Below, in pieces: positions 16,196 through 24,309 of a DNA stretch of 64,000 bases (positions are counted from its first letter, which is position 1; each line of letters begins with the position of its first letter). The position numbers were made by a program, and so were the translations under genes. This stretch comes from Pseudobutyrivibrio sp. 49 (lineage in GTDB: Bacteria; Bacillota; Clostridia; Lachnospirales; Lachnospiraceae): NCBI RefSeq assembly GCF_900100545.1, contig NZ_FNDP01000003.1, positions 62,001 through 126,000 on the forward strand, read 5' to 3'. Under the pieces are notes generated by a model. It was not told the DNA's origin and did not search any database. It saw nothing but the letters and a program-made list of their open reading frames with translations.

Positions 16196-16846
16196 ATGAT
16201 GAAGTACTCAAATATAGTAAAAGCAAAGTTCATATCCAGACCAAACAGGTTCATAGCACAGGTAGATTTGGAAGGAAAAGAGATTACAGTACATGTAAAG
16301 AATACCGGTAGATGTAAGGAATTATTGCTACCAGGAAGAACGGTGTATCTTGAGAAGGCAAGTAATCCAGATCGTAAGACACCCTATGACTTGGTGGCAG
16401 TGGACACGCCAATAGGTATAATCAATATCGATTCGCAGGCGCCAAATGCTGTTGTAAAAGAGTGGCTTTTAAAACAGGACTATACAGTAGTGCAGCCTGA
16501 GTATAAGTACGGAGATTCCAGAATAGATTTCTATATGGAAAAAGGAGAGGAAAAATATCTTCTTGAAGTTAAGGGATGCACTCTTATAAAAGATGGCATA
16601 GGATATTTTCCAGATGCACCTACCGAAAGAGGAGTAAAGCATCTGCGAGAACTTGCAAAAGCGATTGATAAGGGTTTCAAAGCAATGGTGGCTTTTGTAA
16701 TTCAGGTAGAGGAAGTGACAGAAGTAAGACCTAATATTGATACCCACCCAGAATTTGCGGTAGCTTTACAGGAAGCAAAAGAAGCAGGCGTAGAAGTATT
16801 ATGTTTGCCTTGTAATGTATGGGAGGATGGATTAGAGATTATATGA
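16196..16846 (+). CDS. sfsA: Sugar fermentation stimulation protein SfsA
   Basis: 216 residues. N-terminal PNRFIAQVDLEGKEITVHV, then NTGRCKELLLPG, and the nuclease-like block DSRIDFYMEKGE...YLLEVKGCTL match SfsA; PDAPTERGVKHLREL is its signature. The family has an OB-like N-terminal part and a PDDEXK-like core and is described as a DNA-binding regulator, though its role in Firmicutes is unclear. It starts immediately after the RHH gene stop (TAAATG). Confidence 0.92.
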   Translation: MMKYSNIVKAKFISRPNRFIAQVDLEGKEITVHVKNTGRCKELLLPGRTVYLEKASNPDRKTPYDLVAVDTPIGIINIDSQAPNAVVKEWLLKQDYTVVQPEYKYGDSRIDFYMEKGEEKYLLEVKGCTLIKDGIGYFPDAPTERGVKHLRELAKAIDKGFKAMVAFVIQVEEVTEVRPNIDTHPEFAVALQEAKEAGVEVLCLPCNVWEDGLEII

Positions 16847-16863
16847 TACAGGAAAAACGAAAG

Positions 16864-16918
16864 TGTTGTACAACAGTATTGATATGGCTGTTGTAAATAT
16901 AGAACAAGACTTACAAAG
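16864..16918 (+). repeat. Paired-palindrome module, copy C
   Basis: Perfect palindrome TGTTGTACAACA, 22 unconserved bases, TATAGAACAA, 2 bases, CTTACAAAG. It lies between the sfsA stop and its terminator and has the same internal spacing as copies A and B. Confidence 0.75.
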
Positions 16919-16923
16919 CTAGA

Positions 16924-16949
16924 AAAGAGGAGCATTTCTGCTCCTCTTT
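16924..16949. terminator. Bidirectional terminator between sfsA and HTH gene
   Basis: An 11-bp perfect stem (AAAGAGGAGCA with TGCTCCTCTTT) and a TTTC loop between convergent genes. Confidence 0.8.
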
Positions 16950-16965
16950 AAATATATGCAAGCCA

Positions 16966-17475
16966 TTATTTTTCAGAATACTCTTTTAATCTATCAGCAT
17001 TGATGTTTCCGGAATTAATGGTGTTCGCTACCCACAGTTTAAGTGCCTCAACAGTATGGTCGATTTGGTCAAGCTGTTTTTGGATATGAACGAAATCTGG
17101 AATTTCATCATCTGAGACAATACCGTCGGCGGTAATCTCAATGAGTCGATCCTTTTGCTTATCCAGTGAGTTAAGAGCTGAAAGCATTCCAAGAACAATC
17201 TCAGAAAGAGAGGAAACCTTTACTTCAGGAACAGACTCTTTTCCAATGCGACATTCATGTGTGCAATAGTAATTGCAAAGTTCAGGTTTCTTATATGCAC
17301 TAGCCATATCAACAACATCTTCAGGATATATGGCCGCTTTACCAGTCTCTAATTTTTCCAGACGGCTTTCACTGATTGTGCCAATGAGCTCACTGGCTTG
17401 TGCACGTGTAAGACCAGCTGCCTCTCTACTTTCAAAAAATATATTCTTATCGTCTCTAATTGACTTTCTGCCCAT
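16966..17475 (-). CDS. XRE-type helix-turn-helix protein
   Basis: 169 residues. Residues about 12-60 form the Cro/CI-type HTH: EAAGLTRAQASELIGTISES then RLEKLETGKAAIYPEDVVDM. A cysteine-containing CNYYCTHEC segment follows, then a helical region with VSSLSEIVLGMLSALNSLD and a likely coiled coil. The DNA target and signal are unknown. Start ATG at 17475 has GGAGG upstream on the minus strand. Transcribed alone. Confidence 0.8.
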   Translation of the reverse strand: MGRKSIRDDKNIFFESREAAGLTRAQASELIGTISESRLEKLETGKAAIYPEDVVDMASAYKKPELCNYYCTHECRIGKESVPEVKVSSLSEIVLGMLSALNSLDKQKDRLIEITADGIVSDDEIPDFVHIQKQLDQIDHTVEALKLWVANTINSGNINADRLKEYSEK

Positions 17476-17665
17476 TTAAACCTCCGTGAGTACATTAAAA
17501 ATTTAGGTATATTATATCTATTTTTTCTATTCAGCGAAATAGAATATGAGTATTTACTGTAATAAAGATATAATATTATTACATATGGGATTAGAATATA
17601 ATCAATAAAAGAAAAACCTGAACAGGTAGAAATGATGAACGGTTTTAAGATAAGGAGTGAAAGAT

Positions 17666-17878
17666 ATGTTTACATTTTTATTCTTTGTATTATTTTTTAT
17701 GGTATTTGGAAAGATGATTGGAGTTGCTTTTAGAGCAACATGGGGATTGATGAAAGTTTTGCTTTACATTGTATTCCTTCCATTAATTCTTGTGGGTTTA
17801 GTTTTTGGTGGTTTACTTTACATTGCTTTTCCTGTATTACTTGTAGTAGGAGTAGTAAGTTTAATTGCAAATGCGTAA
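17666..17878 (+). CDS. Small hydrophobic membrane protein
   Basis: 70 residues from ATG 17666 (AAGGAG 9 nt upstream); a GTG at 17657 overlaps that ribosome site. It has two long hydrophobic stretches, residues 1-16 and about 26-68, with a GLVFGGLLYIAFPVLLVVG repeat-like helix. No family recognised. It precedes the aldehyde dehydrogenase by 23 bp and may be co-transcribed. Confidence 0.6.
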   Translation: MFTFLFFVLFFMVFGKMIGVAFRATWGLMKVLLYIVFLPLILVGLVFGGLLYIAFPVLLVVGVVSLIANA

Positions 17879-17901
17879 TTTAATCAGAGGGGTTTTTGCA
17901 G

Positions 17902-19281
17902 ATGAAGGAGCGAAGCATAAAAGAAATAGTCCAGTTACAGACTAAGTTCTTTAGAAGTGGAAGCACCAGAGATATTGAATATCGTAAGCAGATGTTGACT
18001 AAACTTGAAGAAGGGATTCGTGCTCACGAGGATGATTTATATGAAGCTTTTCAGGAAGATTTAGGAAAATCCAAAGCGGAAAGCTATATGGCAGAAATTG
18101 CTCAGGTTTTAGGCGAGCTTGGTTACATAAGAAAACATCTGGGAAAATGGTCAAAGCCAAAGAAAGCAAAAACAACCTCTGGCACATTTCCGGGAAAGAG
18201 CAGGATATATATGGAGCCATACGGAGTAGTTCTCGTATTGGCGCCATGGAATTATCCTGTCTTTCTTGCGTTTTCCCCAGTAATAGGAGCAATAGCAGCA
18301 GGAAACACAGTTGTCCTAAAGTGCTCAAAGAGTAGTCCAAACTGTGCAAGAGTGATACGTGAGATTATAAACGAGTCTTTACCAGAAGAGCTTTGTTATT
18401 CCGCTAAGGCTGAAATCGATTATGACGAAGTATTAGATCAGGATTATCAATATATCTTTTTCACGGGAAGTCCACGTGTAGGAAAACAGATAATGGAAAC
18501 TGCATCGAAAAGATTGATACCTGTCTCGTTGGAGCTGGGTGGAAAGAGTCCATGTATAGTGACTGATTCAGCAAATATAAAACTTGCAGCTAAAAGAATA
18601 ATTTGGGGAAAGCTTTTGAATGCTGGACAGACATGTATTTCTATTGACTATATTTTAGTTGATAGAAAAGTGAAGGAAGCCCTGGTGTCTGAGCTTAAGG
18701 ATGAAGTAGATAGAACTTATGGAAAGCCATTGTTAAATAAAGACTATCCAAAGATTGTATCTAATCATCATTTCAACAGGCTTATGAAGCTTATTGAGGA
18801 AGAGCGTAAGCTTGGAAAGGTAATTGATGGTGAGGGAGATGCCCAGTCTCGAAAAATATCACCAGCTATTATAACTGACGCGGATTTCACCCATCCAACA
18901 ATGGAAGAAGAGATATTTGGACCAATCCTACCTGTGATAAACTACGATAATATTGATGAGGCAGTGGAACAAATAAATGATAGACCACATCCTCTTGCAA
19001 CGTATATATTTACCGAAGATGCAGCGTTGGCGAAAAGCCTGATAAACAAATTACCATTTGGAGGAGGCTGCATAAACGATACAATCCTTCATATTGCAAA
19101 CCATCACATGCCTTTTGGCGGAGTTGGAAACAGTGGTATGGGAAATTATCATGGATTTTATAGCTTCAGGACATTTACCCATGAAAAGAGTGTTTACTGG
19201 GGCTCTACAAAAATCGATATACCTATACGTTATGGTCCGTTAGATGATAAAAAATGGCAGCTTTTAAAGAAATTCATATGA
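17902..19281 (+). CDS. Aldehyde dehydrogenase family protein
   Basis: 459 residues. APWNYPVFLAFSPVIGAIAA is the cofactor-binding start, ELGGKSPCIV holds the general-base Glu211 and NAGQTCISIDY holds the catalytic Cys245. FGPILPVINYDN and MPFGGVGNSGMG complete the pattern. The length and lack of an N-terminal extension match the class 3-type NAD(P)-dependent enzymes that oxidise medium-chain or aromatic aldehydes. I chose ATG 17902 (AGAGGGG 9 nt upstream) over TTG 17896. A terminator follows directly. Confidence 0.92.
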   Translation: MKERSIKEIVQLQTKFFRSGSTRDIEYRKQMLTKLEEGIRAHEDDLYEAFQEDLGKSKAESYMAEIAQVLGELGYIRKHLGKWSKPKKAKTTSGTFPGKSRIYMEPYGVVLVLAPWNYPVFLAFSPVIGAIAAGNTVVLKCSKSSPNCARVIREIINESLPEELCYSAKAEIDYDEVLDQDYQYIFFTGSPRVGKQIMETASKRLIPVSLELGGKSPCIVTDSANIKLAAKRIIWGKLLNAGQTCISIDYILVDRKVKEALVSELKDEVDRTYGKPLLNKDYPKIVSNHHFNRLMKLIEEERKLGKVIDGEGDAQSRKISPAIITDADFTHPTMEEEIFGPILPVINYDNIDEAVEQINDRPHPLATYIFTEDAALAKSLINKLPFGGGCINDTILHIANHHMPFGGVGNSGMGNYHGFYSFRTFTHEKSVYWGSTKIDIPIRYGPLDDKKWQLLKKFI

Positions 19282-19300
19282 TTTTTTGAACAGGCCAGGA

Positions 19301-19333
19301 GGGTGCCCATATTTATGGGCACCCAATTTTTTT
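19301..19333 (+). terminator. Terminator after aldehyde dehydrogenase
   Basis: GGGTGCCCAT pairs with ATGGGCACCC around ATTT, then a run of seven T. Confidence 0.85.
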
Positions 19334-19378
19334 AAAATTATAGCTGAATAAAACAGAGGGCGAAGAAAGGAGACTTTT

Positions 19379-19882
19379 ATGGATAAAAATATAAAGCTAT
19401 ATATAGATATGGATGGTTGCATTGCTAAATGGAATGTTGATGCATCAATTGAAGAGACTTTTGAGCCGGGATATTTTGCGAGTCTGGAACCAGAAGAAAA
19501 TCTGATTACGGCAGTTAAGCTATTATCAGAGGAATATGATGTTTCTATTCTTTCAGCGGTTTATCAGGATAATCATTCTATTGGGGATAAGCTGACGTGG
19601 CTCAAAAATAATGGTTTGGGTTATTTGGAAATCATATTTGTGCCATATGGAGAGTCCAAGCAGAAATACATAGATCATGAATATACTTCTATTCTTATCG
19701 ATGATTACTCTAAGAATTTGGAAGAGTGGGTTATGTCAAAAAACTGCTTTGGTATTAAATACCTTAACGGTATTAATGCTACTAAGGGACAATGGACTGG
19801 ATTTATGGTTTCTGGAAAGATGAATTCACAGGCATTATTTAAAACTATCAATGGAATTGTAAAAGAGATTGCCGCAGCATAA
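19379..19882 (+). CDS. HAD-type 5'(3')-deoxyribonucleotidase-like protein
   Basis: 167 residues. KLYIDMDGCIAKW is the HAD nucleophile motif (DxDG), VSILSAVY sits where motif II is expected, and SILIDDYSKNLEEW carries the acidic motif IV. This layout matches the small NT5C-type nucleotidase group, which removes phosphate from deoxynucleotides. Substrate is inferred only. Ribosome site AAAGGAG. Lies between two transcription signals, so probably monocistronic. Confidence 0.65.
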   Translation: MDKNIKLYIDMDGCIAKWNVDASIEETFEPGYFASLEPEENLITAVKLLSEEYDVSILSAVYQDNHSIGDKLTWLKNNGLGYLEIIFVPYGESKQKYIDHEYTSILIDDYSKNLEEWVMSKNCFGIKYLNGINATKGQWTGFMVSGKMNSQALFKTINGIVKEIAAA

Positions 19883-19884
19883 TA

Positions 19885-19914
19885 TTGACATTACACAATT
19901 AAATTAAGTAAGAT
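19885..19914 (+). promoter_or_regulatory. Predicted rubrerythrin promoter
   Basis: A consensus TTGACA, 18 bp, and TAAGAT, about 49 bp before the rubrerythrin start. The spacing and the perfect -35 suggest strong constitutive transcription. Confidence 0.65.
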
Positions 19915-19962
19915 AGGACTTGAAAGGTCATAATTATTTGACAGTAAAAGGAGGATTTTAAA

Positions 19963-20505
19963 ATGGCAGAGAATAAGTACACAGGCACAAAAACAGAAAA
20001 GAATCTTTGGGAGGCTTTTGCTGGAGAGTCAATGGCTAGAAATAAGTATACATACTTCGCTTCAGTAGCTAAGAAAGCAGGTTATGAGCAGATTGCAGCT
20101 TTATTCTTAAAGACAGCTGACAACGAGAAGGAGCATGCTAAGCTTTGGTTCAAGGCATTAGGTGGGGTTGGTACTACACCTGAGAATCTTCTTCATGCAG
20201 CTGAGGGTGAGAATGCTGAGTGGACAGATATGTACGACAGAATGGCTAAGGAAGCAGAAGAGGAAGGCTTTCCTGAGCTCGCAGCCCAGTTCAGAGGTGT
20301 AGCAGCTATCGAGAAAGAGCATGAGGATCGTTATCGTAAGCTTTTCCATAATGTTGATGCCATGGAAGTATTCAAGAAGAGCGGTGTTACAATGTGGGAG
20401 TGCCGTAACTGTGGCCATATCGTTGTTGGAACAGAGGCTCCAGAGGTATGTCCGGTATGTAAGCATCCAAAGGCTTACTTCGAGGTTAGAGAGCAGAACT
20501 ATTAA
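19963..20505 (+). CDS. rbr: Rubrerythrin
   Basis: 180 residues. The ferritin-like four-helix domain has [20 protein letters not shown], the ligands in [10 protein letters not shown], and [14 protein letters not shown] for the diiron centre. The C-terminal rubredoxin domain has CRNC and CPVC for one iron. It reduces hydrogen peroxide in anaerobes. Ribosome site AAAGGAGG. A hairpin terminator at 20583 ends it. Confidence 0.95.
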   Translation: MAENKYTGTKTEKNLWEAFAGESMARNKYTYFASVAKKAGYEQIAALFLKTADNEKEHAKLWFKALGGVGTTPENLLHAAEGENAEWTDMYDRMAKEAEEEGFPELAAQFRGVAAIEKEHEDRYRKLFHNVDAMEVFKKSGVTMWECRNCGHIVVGTEAPEVCPVCKHPKAYFEVREQNY

Positions 20506-20582
20506 GATAGATTTTTAAAGTCAAAATTGCTTTAAAAAACTGTCGAAAACAGTAACACTTAGAGACAAAGTAATATATAATG

Positions 20583-20618
20583 GGCGAGTGGTGACTTTTT
20601 CATCCCTCGCCTTATTTT
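20583..20618 (+). terminator. Terminator after rubrerythrin
   Basis: GGCGAG-T-GGTGA pairs with TCATC-C-CTCGCC around CTTTT, followed by TTATTTTT. It separates rubrerythrin from the polyamine operon. Confidence 0.7.
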
Positions 20619-20673
20619 TAGCGGGGATGCGAGGATGAAGAGCATCAACAGCTTAAGGGAAAAGGTAATGTAA

Positions 20674-22128
20674 ATGAAGAAATACGAGCAGAAATCAGCT
20701 CCTATTTGTGAGGCATTGGAGCGATTTAGACGAAGGAGAGTAGTTCCCTTCGATGTTCCCGGACACAAGCGTGGAAGAGGTAATCCCGAGCTTGTAGATT
20801 TGTTGGGAAAGCAGTGTGTTGGATTGGATGTAAATTCCATGAAGCCGCTGGATAATTTGGGACATCCCATTTCTGTTATTAAAGAGGCGGAGGAGCTTAC
20901 AGCGGATGCTTTTGGGGCGGCTCATGCCTTTCTTATGGTTAATGGTACTACCAGCTCAGTTCAGACTATGATTTTATCAGTTTGTAAAGCTGGAGATAAA
21001 ATTCTTATTCCGAGAAATGTCCATAAGAGTGTTATTAATGCCATGGTGCTTTGTGGCGCCGTGCCTGTTTACGTGGAAGTAAAGGTCAATCCAGAGATAG
21101 GTATTGCCCTTGGTGTTGAGGTAGAAGAAGTTAGACGTGCAATGGATGCAAATCCAGATGCAAAAGCTATCCTTATAAATAATCCTACCTACTATGGCAT
21201 TTGTTCAAATTTGAAAGAAATAGTAAAGATTGCCCATGAGCATGGAATGAAAGTCCTTGCAGACGAGGCTCACGGAACACATCTTTATTTTAATGATAAT
21301 TTACCAATATCGGGAATGGCTGCAGGAGCGGATATGGCAGCTGTTTCTATGCATAAATCTGGCGGAAGCCTTACTCAAAGTTCTATTCTTCTTTGCGGAG
21401 AAAATATGGATGCAGAGTATGTGCGTCAGATTATAAATCTTACACAGACTACCAGTGCATCTTATTTGCTGCTGTCCAGTCTGGATTTATCTAGAAGAAA
21501 TCTCGCTTTAAGAGGTGAGGAATCTTTTGAAAAAGTAGCTCGCATGGCAGAGTATGCCCGTAGCGAGATTAATGAAATCGGTGGCTTCTACGCTTATGGC
21601 AAGGAGCTCATTGATGGAGACAGTGTTTACGATTTCGATGTTACTAAGCTTTCTATATATACTCAGGGAATTGGTCTTACAGGAATTGAGGTATATGACC
21701 TTTTAAGAGATGAGTATGATATTCAGATTGAGTTTGGTGATATCGGAAATATTTTGGCGTACATTTCCATTGGAGATAGAATTCAGGATATTGAGCGATT
21801 AGTTGGAGCTTTAGAGGATATTAAGCGTCTCTATGAAAAGGACTCCAGCGACCTTTACTGCGGAGAGTTCATTCAGCCTGAAAACGTTATGACTCCACAG
21901 CAGGCTTTTTACGCTGACAAGGTGCAGTTGCCATTACACGACACAGATGGCAAGATTTGCGCCGAGCTTGTAATGTGTTATCCACCTGGTATTCCTATTT
22001 TGACACCTGGAGAGAGGATTACAAAAGAAATCATTGAGTATATCGATTTCGCCAAGGAAAAAGGTTGTAGTCTTCAGGGTACTAAGGACCCAGAGGTTGA
22101 GCTTATTAGCGTAATTAAGGAGAAATAA
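20674..22128 (+). CDS. speA: Arginine/lysine/ornithine decarboxylase, likely arginine decarboxylase
   Basis: 484 residues, fold-I PLP decarboxylase. VPFDVPGHKRGRGN, the PLP-contacting ADEAHGTHLYF and SMHKSGG with Schiff-base Lys228 are family motifs; CYPPGIPILTPGE is in the C-domain. It heads an operon with agmatine deiminase and N-carbamoylputrescine amidase, so arginine to agmatine is the expected reaction; the sequence alone does not fix the substrate. Its stop overlaps speE (TAATG). It is a paralogue of the enzyme at 3053. Confidence 0.88.
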   Translation: MKKYEQKSAPICEALERFRRRRVVPFDVPGHKRGRGNPELVDLLGKQCVGLDVNSMKPLDNLGHPISVIKEAEELTADAFGAAHAFLMVNGTTSSVQTMILSVCKAGDKILIPRNVHKSVINAMVLCGAVPVYVEVKVNPEIGIALGVEVEEVRRAMDANPDAKAILINNPTYYGICSNLKEIVKIAHEHGMKVLADEAHGTHLYFNDNLPISGMAAGADMAAVSMHKSGGSLTQSSILLCGENMDAEYVRQIINLTQTTSASYLLLSSLDLSRRNLALRGEESFEKVARMAEYARSEINEIGGFYAYGKELIDGDSVYDFDVTKLSIYTQGIGLTGIEVYDLLRDEYDIQIEFGDIGNILAYISIGDRIQDIERLVGALEDIKRLYEKDSSDLYCGEFIQPENVMTPQQAFYADKVQLPLHDTDGKICAELVMCYPPGIPILTPGERITKEIIEYIDFAKEKGCSLQGTKDPEVELISVIKEK

Positions 22129-23015
22129 TGGATTTTTGGTTTTCACAGATGGAAACGGAGCACGTTAAGACGAGCATCCGTGTAAATAAACAGTTGTACA
22201 GCGGTCAGAGCGAGTACCAGCGAATCGATGTTTTCGAGACACAGGAGCTGGGAAAGATGATTGTATTAGATGGTGAGATTATCTTCTCAGAGGCAGATGA
22301 ATTCATCTACAACGAGATGGTAGTTCACGTGCCGATGGCAGTGCATCCTTGCGTAAAGCAGGTGCTTATCATTGGTGGAGGAGATGGCGGCGTAGCCCGC
22401 GTACTCACACAGTATCCTGAAATCGAGCACATTGATGTGGTTGAGCAAGATGAAAAGTTCGTAGAAATCAGCAAGGAGTTTTTCCCTGAGACAGCAAAGG
22501 GATTTGATGATGAGCGAGTTACAGTCACAAATATGGACGGACTTAGATTCCTTCGCCGTTGCAGAGATAAATATGATTTGATTATTAATGATACAACAGA
22601 CCCATTCGGATATGCAGAAGGTCTTTTCACAAGAGAGTTTTATGGCAGTTGCTATAGAGCACTTAAGGAAGATGGAATCATGGTTTATCAGCATGGTAGT
22701 CCTTTCTACGATGAAGATGAGGAAGCCTTTAGAGCCATGCATCGAAAGGCCTACAAGAGCTTCCTTATCAACAGGGTTTATCAGGCAAACATTCCTACAT
22801 GTCCGTCAGGATATTGGATGTTTGGATTTGCTTCAAAGAAATATCATCCACTGAAGGATTTGGATACCAAGCGCTGGAAGGCAAGAAACATACAGACCTG
22901 GTATTACACAACAAATCTTCACAAGGGAGCCTTCATGTTACCTAGATATGTAGAGGATTTATTGGTCGAAGAAGAGAAGGCTGCTAAAAAAGAATCAAAG
23001 GAAAATATTGAATAA
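22128..23015 (+). CDS. speE: Spermidine synthase-like aminopropyltransferase
   Basis: 295 residues. LIIGGGDGGVARVLTQ is the cofactor-binding motif and NDTTDPFGYAEGLF holds Asp155/Asp158 of the catalytic DxTDP block; SEADEFIYNEM matches the family DE..Y.EM. Two departures stand out: Phe53 where most SpeE have the substrate-contacting Gln (LDGEIIF), and Tyr in place of Pro in the GPA turn (GYA). SpeE transfers aminopropyl from decarboxylated SAM, made by SpeD, but no SpeD is encoded here. The acceptor may be non-standard. Confidence 0.85.
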   Translation: MDFWFSQMETEHVKTSIRVNKQLYSGQSEYQRIDVFETQELGKMIVLDGEIIFSEADEFIYNEMVVHVPMAVHPCVKQVLIIGGGDGGVARVLTQYPEIEHIDVVEQDEKFVEISKEFFPETAKGFDDERVTVTNMDGLRFLRRCRDKYDLIINDTTDPFGYAEGLFTREFYGSCYRALKEDGIMVYQHGSPFYDEDEEAFRAMHRKAYKSFLINRVYQANIPTCPSGYWMFGFASKKYHPLKDLDTKRWKARNIQTWYYTTNLHKGAFMLPRYVEDLLVEEEKAAKKESKENIE

Positions 23016-23031
23016 ATAGGAGAGTAATAAA

Positions 23032-24291
23032 ATGGCAAGATTATTAATTATTGGATGTGGTGGAGTAGCACAGGTTGCAATTTCAAAGTGCTGCCAGAAT
23101 AGTGATGTTTTCGAGGAGATTATGATTGCAAGCCGCACAGTTTCAAAGTGCGAGGCAATGAAAGAAAAGCTTCAGGACAAGACAAAGACAGTTATCAAGA
23201 CTGCTCAGATAGATGCAGATGATGTAGAGGCACTTACAAAGCTTATTAAGGACTATGCTCCAGATGCAGTTCTTAACGTAGCACTTCCTTATCAGGATCT
23301 TACAATTATGGATGCATGTCTTGCAGCAGGTGTAGATTATATTGATACAGCAAATTATGAGCCAGAGGATACAGATGATCCTAAGTGGAGAGCAATCTAC
23401 GAGAAGAGATGCAAGGAGCTTGGTTTCTCAGCATACTTTGATTACAGCTGGCAGTGGGCTTACGAAGATAAGTTTAAGAATGCTGGTCTTACAGCACTTC
23501 TTGGAACAGGATTTGATCCAGGTGTAACAAGCGTATTTGCAGCTTATGCAAAGAAGCATTACTTTGATGAGATTCATACAATCGATATCCTTGATTGCAA
23601 TGGTGGAGATCATGGCTATCCATTTGCAACAAACTTCAATCCAGAGATTAACCTTCGTGAGGTTTCAGCACCAGGTTCATATATGGAAAACGGAAAGTGG
23701 ATTGAGATTCCAGCTATGAGCATCAAGAGAGAGTACGACTTTGATGGTGTTGGTGTGAAGGACATGTACCTTCTTCACCATGAGGAAATTGAGGCTCTTG
23801 GAAGAAATATGCCAGAGGTTAAGCGAATTCGTTTCTTCATGACATTTGGTCAGAGCTACCTTACACACATGAACTGCCTTGAAAATGTAGGAATGCTTAG
23901 CACTACACCTATTAACTTCAATGGACAGGAAATTGTTCCAATTCAGTTCCTTAAGGCTCTTCTTCCAGACCCAGCATCACTTGGTCCAAGAACAGTTGGT
24001 AAGACAAATATCGGATGTATCTTTACAGGTATCAAGGATGGTAAGGAGCGCTCTATCTATATTTATAATGTATGTGACCATCAGGAGTGCTACAAGGAGG
24101 TTGGTTCACAGGCAATTTCATACACAACTGGTGTACCAGCAATGATTGGTGCTATGATGGTTGTAACAGGACAGTGGAAGAACCCAGGTGTATTCACAAC
24201 AGATGAGTTCGATCCAGATCCATACATGGAAGCTCTTAATAAGTGGGGCTTACCTTGGCAGGTAGTAGAGAATCCAGTTCTCGTAGATTAA
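23032..24291 (+). CDS. Carboxy(nor)spermidine dehydrogenase (saccharopine dehydrogenase family)
   Basis: 419 residues. N-terminal LLIIGCGGVAQVAISKC is the NAD(P)-binding Rossmann motif. GTGFDPGVTSVFAAYA and DILDCNGGDHGYPFATNFNP are signatures of the CASDH/CANSDH group. It condenses putrescine (or 1,3-diaminopropane) with aspartate semialdehyde and reduces the imine to carboxyspermidine. The decarboxylase follows directly, confirming the pathway. An alternative known substrate for this family is agmatine. Confidence 0.92.
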   Translation: MARLLIIGCGGVAQVAISKCCQNSDVFEEIMIASRTVSKCEAMKEKLQDKTKTVIKTAQIDADDVEALTKLIKDYAPDAVLNVALPYQDLTIMDACLAAGVDYIDTANYEPEDTDDPKWRAIYEKRCKELGFSAYFDYSWQWAYEDKFKNAGLTALLGTGFDPGVTSVFAAYAKKHYFDEIHTIDILDCNGGDHGYPFATNFNPEINLREVSAPGSYMENGKWIEIPAMSIKREYDFDGVGVKDMYLLHHEEIEALGRNMPEVKRIRFFMTFGQSYLTHMNCLENVGMLSTTPINFNGQEIVPIQFLKALLPDPASLGPRTVGKTNIGCIFTGIKDGKERSIYIYNVCDHQECYKEVGSQAISYTTGVPAMIGAMMVVTGQWKNPGVFTTDEFDPDPYMEALNKWGLPWQVVENPVLVD

Positions 24292-24309
24292 TCGATAGCG
24301 GGGGAATAA

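Noticed and set aside
22287-22742. A 151-codon minus-strand frame
   Set aside because: It is antisense to speE, has no ribosome site and no recognisable protein.
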